From the NCBI GenBank assembly GCA_002293585.1, contig DBDM01000126.1:1-6576 (forward strand): DNA of 6,576 bases, written 5' to 3'. Shown here piece by piece: positions 6,527 through 6,576 of the stretch. The position numbers were made by a program, and so were the translations under genes. The stretch comes from Bacteroidales bacterium UBA932. Lineage in GTDB: Bacteria > Bacteroidota > Bacteroidia > Bacteroidales > UBA932. Numbering within the stretch: the first letter of the stretch is position 1; every line of letters starts with the position of its first letter. Below the pieces are notes generated by a model. It searched no databases and was not told the DNA's origin. It saw only the letters and a program-made list of their open reading frames with translations.

Positions 6527-6576
6527 ATCCGTGTAAATCTGCCTCATCTGCATTCTATTTTGTTCTTTTATCTGTG
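6527..6576. repeat. Degenerate ATCYGYR heptamer cluster at the right edge
   Basis: After the terminator there are ATCCGTG (6527-6533), ATCTGCC (6537-6543), ATCTGCA (6546-6552) and ATCTGTG (6570-6576), on the plus strand. Four related words in 50 bp of non-coding DNA look like a decayed or partial short intergenic repeat; the cluster is cut by the window edge. From memory, similar ATCYGTG-rich intergenic sequences are scattered in some Bacteroidota genomes, but I cannot check this here. Confidence 0.35.

Noticed and set aside
6179..6553. Minus-strand open frame of 124 codons and a plus-strand frame 6261-6536 over the end of the third lipoprotein gene
   Set aside because: Both read through the terminator hairpin and overlap the well-supported lipoprotein gene; neither has a recognisable motif.

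Overview
The window looks like a piece of a Bacteroidota (probably Bacteroidales-type) chromosome. The evidence is a SusC/RagA-type TonB-dependent transporter gene followed by a SusD/RagB-type lipoprotein gene, AT-rich intergenic DNA, and a close match to the Bacteroidota promoter consensus (TTTG, 19-nt spacer, TAnnTTTG). Genus or species cannot be read from the sequence.

Layout. Positions 1-56 hold the first 18 codons of a minus-strand gene that runs off the left edge. Its N-terminus (VVIRFSGDS...) fits the alpha subunit of a 2-oxoglutarate/2-oxoacid:ferredoxin oxidoreductase. A good minus-strand promoter for it lies at 124-154. The rest of the divergent intergenic region (to 374) is AT-rich and holds a possible insertion-sequence end (about 210-330) and a three-part repeat that can form two mutually exclusive hairpins (240-292). 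The main unit is a plus-strand operon: a SusC-like transporter (375-3647), a SusD-like lipoprotein (3681-5450) and a third lipoprotein (5465-6478) with an N-terminal beta-sandwich-like region and an unrecognised tryptophan-rich C-terminal half. A hairpin with an eight-T tract at 6490-6519 closes the operon. The last 57 bases carry several degenerate ATCYGYR heptamers and no gene.

How the genes work together. By family knowledge, the SusD-like protein is a surface lipoprotein that caps the SusC-like barrel and captures a ligand, which the barrel imports with TonB energy. The third lipoprotein takes the position usually filled by SusE/SusF or other surface binding proteins and probably adds ligand binding. 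No glycoside hydrolase, lyase, sulfatase, peptidase or regulator is visible, and the terminator suggests the operon really is three genes. The substrate (glycan, peptide or other) therefore cannot be inferred. The transporter has no N-terminal STN signalling domain, so direct anti-sigma/ECF control through it is unlikely. The most unusual parts are the leader region upstream of the transporter and the C-terminal half of the third lipoprotein; neither is strong evidence for a wholly new system.
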